Source of the DNA: an uncultured Paraburkholderia sp.
GTDB lineage: Bacteria; Pseudomonadota; Gammaproteobacteria; Burkholderiales; Burkholderiaceae
Direction of reading: 5' to 3'
DNA length: 21,713 nt
Assembly: GCA_937917025.1 (NCBI GenBank)
Contig: CALFSF010000094.1
Location: forward strand, 1-21,713
The translations under genes were made by a program, and so were the position numbers. This document shows, piece after piece, positions 21,165 to 21,713 of the stretch; position 1 is the first letter of the stretch; the number at the start of each line of letters is the position of its first letter. The notes beneath the pieces were generated by a model, which was given only the letters and a program-made list of their open reading frames with translations, was not told where the DNA came from and ran no database searches.

Positions 21165-21713
21165 ATGAACACTGATACTCATACGAAGATGGGCGATGCG
21201 GTGGATGTCGCGATCATTGGCGCGGGGCCGGCGGGTTCGGTTGCTGCCGCGTTGCTCAGGAAGGCCGGGCGTTCCGTGCTGGTGCTGGAGCGTCAGCATT
21301 TTCCGCGGTTTTCGATTGGCGAGAGTCTGTTGCCGCAGAGCATGGCTTACCTCGAAGAGGCGGGCATGTTGCAGGCCGTCGTCGAGGCCGGGTTTCAGTA
21401 CAAGAACGGCGCGCATTTCATCTCGGGCGAGCGCGCGTCTTCGTTCGATTTCCGCGACAAGCACACGCCAGGATGGGGCACGACGTATCAGGTCGAGCGG
21501 GGGACGTTCGACAACCTGCTGATTGGTTGTGCCGCGAAGGCGGGTGCCGAGGTGCGCTTTGGGCACACCGTGCGCGCGATGCAGACGGGCGATGCGCCGG
21601 TGCTGGAGGTCGAGGACGAAGCGGGCAACACGTACAAGGTGCATGCACGATTTGTGCTGGACGCGAGCGGGTTTGGGCGCGTGTTGCCGCGCCTTCTGAA
21701 TCTTGAGACGCCG
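21165..21713 (+). CDS. FAD-dependent oxidoreductase, flavin halogenase type, cut by window edge
   Basis: The first 183 codons of a flavoprotein running off the right edge. The dinucleotide-binding motif IIGAGPAGSVAAALL starts near residue 17, followed by RSVLVLERQHFPRFSIGESLLP, a segment shared by flavin-dependent tryptophan-halogenase-like enzymes and related monooxygenases. VERGTFDNLLI and FVLDASGFGR are the later FAD-contact regions. The halogenase WxWxIP motif would lie beyond the edge, so halogenation cannot be claimed. Flexirubin and xanthomonadin heads are halogenated and their clusters hold such genes, which makes head-group halogenation or hydroxylation a fair inference. ATG 21165 has AGAGGG about a dozen bases upstream; an ATG eight codons further on is an alternative. 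Confidence 0.85.
   Translation, partial: MNTDTHTKMGDAVDVAIIGAGPAGSVAAALLRKAGRSVLVLERQHFPRFSIGESLLPQSMAYLEEAGMLQAVVEAGFQYKNGAHFISGERASSFDFRDKHTPGWGTTYQVERGTFDNLLIGCAAKAGAEVRFGHTVRAMQTGDAPVLEVEDEAGNTYKVHARFVLDASGFGRVLPRLLNLETP

Noticed and set aside
1..21713. CRISPR arrays, tRNA or rRNA genes, insertion sequences, integrases, attachment sites
   Set aside because: I read through both strands and saw no regular repeat-spacer pattern, no cloverleaf-type sequence, no transposase or integrase motifs and no flanking direct repeats.

Overview
The window is GC-rich, densely coded DNA, most probably from the Burkholderiaceae (Paraburkholderia/Caballeronia/Burkholderia type). This placement rests on codon use, the gene families and the gene order; no 16S or other marker is present. 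Its core is a nearly complete aryl polyene (APE) biosynthesis operon, the type II PKS pathway that makes membrane-bound yellow pigments (relatives of flexirubin and xanthomonadin).

Left flank (1-2640). The start of an M1 aminopeptidase N gene (pepN, minus strand) runs off the left edge. Divergent to it is a DUF4136-type lipoprotein gene (plus), closed by a strong terminator hairpin. Convergent to that is a TMEM165/GDT1 (UPF0016) cation exporter gene (minus) preceded by a yybP-ykoY manganese riboswitch with its own -10 element. An AT-richer gap of about 530 bases (2640-3171) holds inverted repeats and a candidate operon promoter.

APE operon (3172-19267, plus). Sixteen genes lie end to end; fourteen of the fifteen junctions overlap and the other gap is 3 bases. 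The order is: chain-length-factor-like half ketosynthase (apeC), acyltransferase (apeD), two ACPs (apeE, apeF), membrane protein (apeG), an aryl-acid ligase fused to a dehydratase (apeHI), a glycosyltransferase fused to an LpxL-type acyltransferase (apeJ), an MIO aromatic ammonia lyase, thioesterase (apeK), LolA-like carrier (apeL), MMPL exporter (apeM), ketosynthase (apeO), partner dehydratase (apeP), ketoreductase (apeQ), ketosynthase (apeR) and a third complete ketosynthase. The lyase would make an aryl-acrylate starter from an aromatic amino acid. The ligase would activate it and load it on an ACP. Ketosynthases with the KR and the ApeI/ApeP dehydratase would extend it as a conjugated polyene. 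The acyltransferases, glycosyltransferase, LolA-like protein and MMPL protein would anchor and export the product. Gene letters follow the published Escherichia/Xenorhabdus APE nomenclature as I remember it; they fit the order here, with no apeN-like gene.

Right flank (19268-21713). Two tandem paralogous small secreted proteins follow the operon. A convergent class I methyltransferase gene (minus) and a divergent FAD-dependent oxidoreductase of the flavin halogenase type (plus, cut by the right edge) come next. Both are plausible modifiers of the aryl head group.

The most interesting points are the apeH-apeI fusion combined with a partner dehydratase lacking the catalytic His, a third ketosynthase with an altered His motif, a lyase with a Tyr-His selectivity pair, and a riboswitch whose 3' edge is perfectly complementary to the start codon of the gene it controls.
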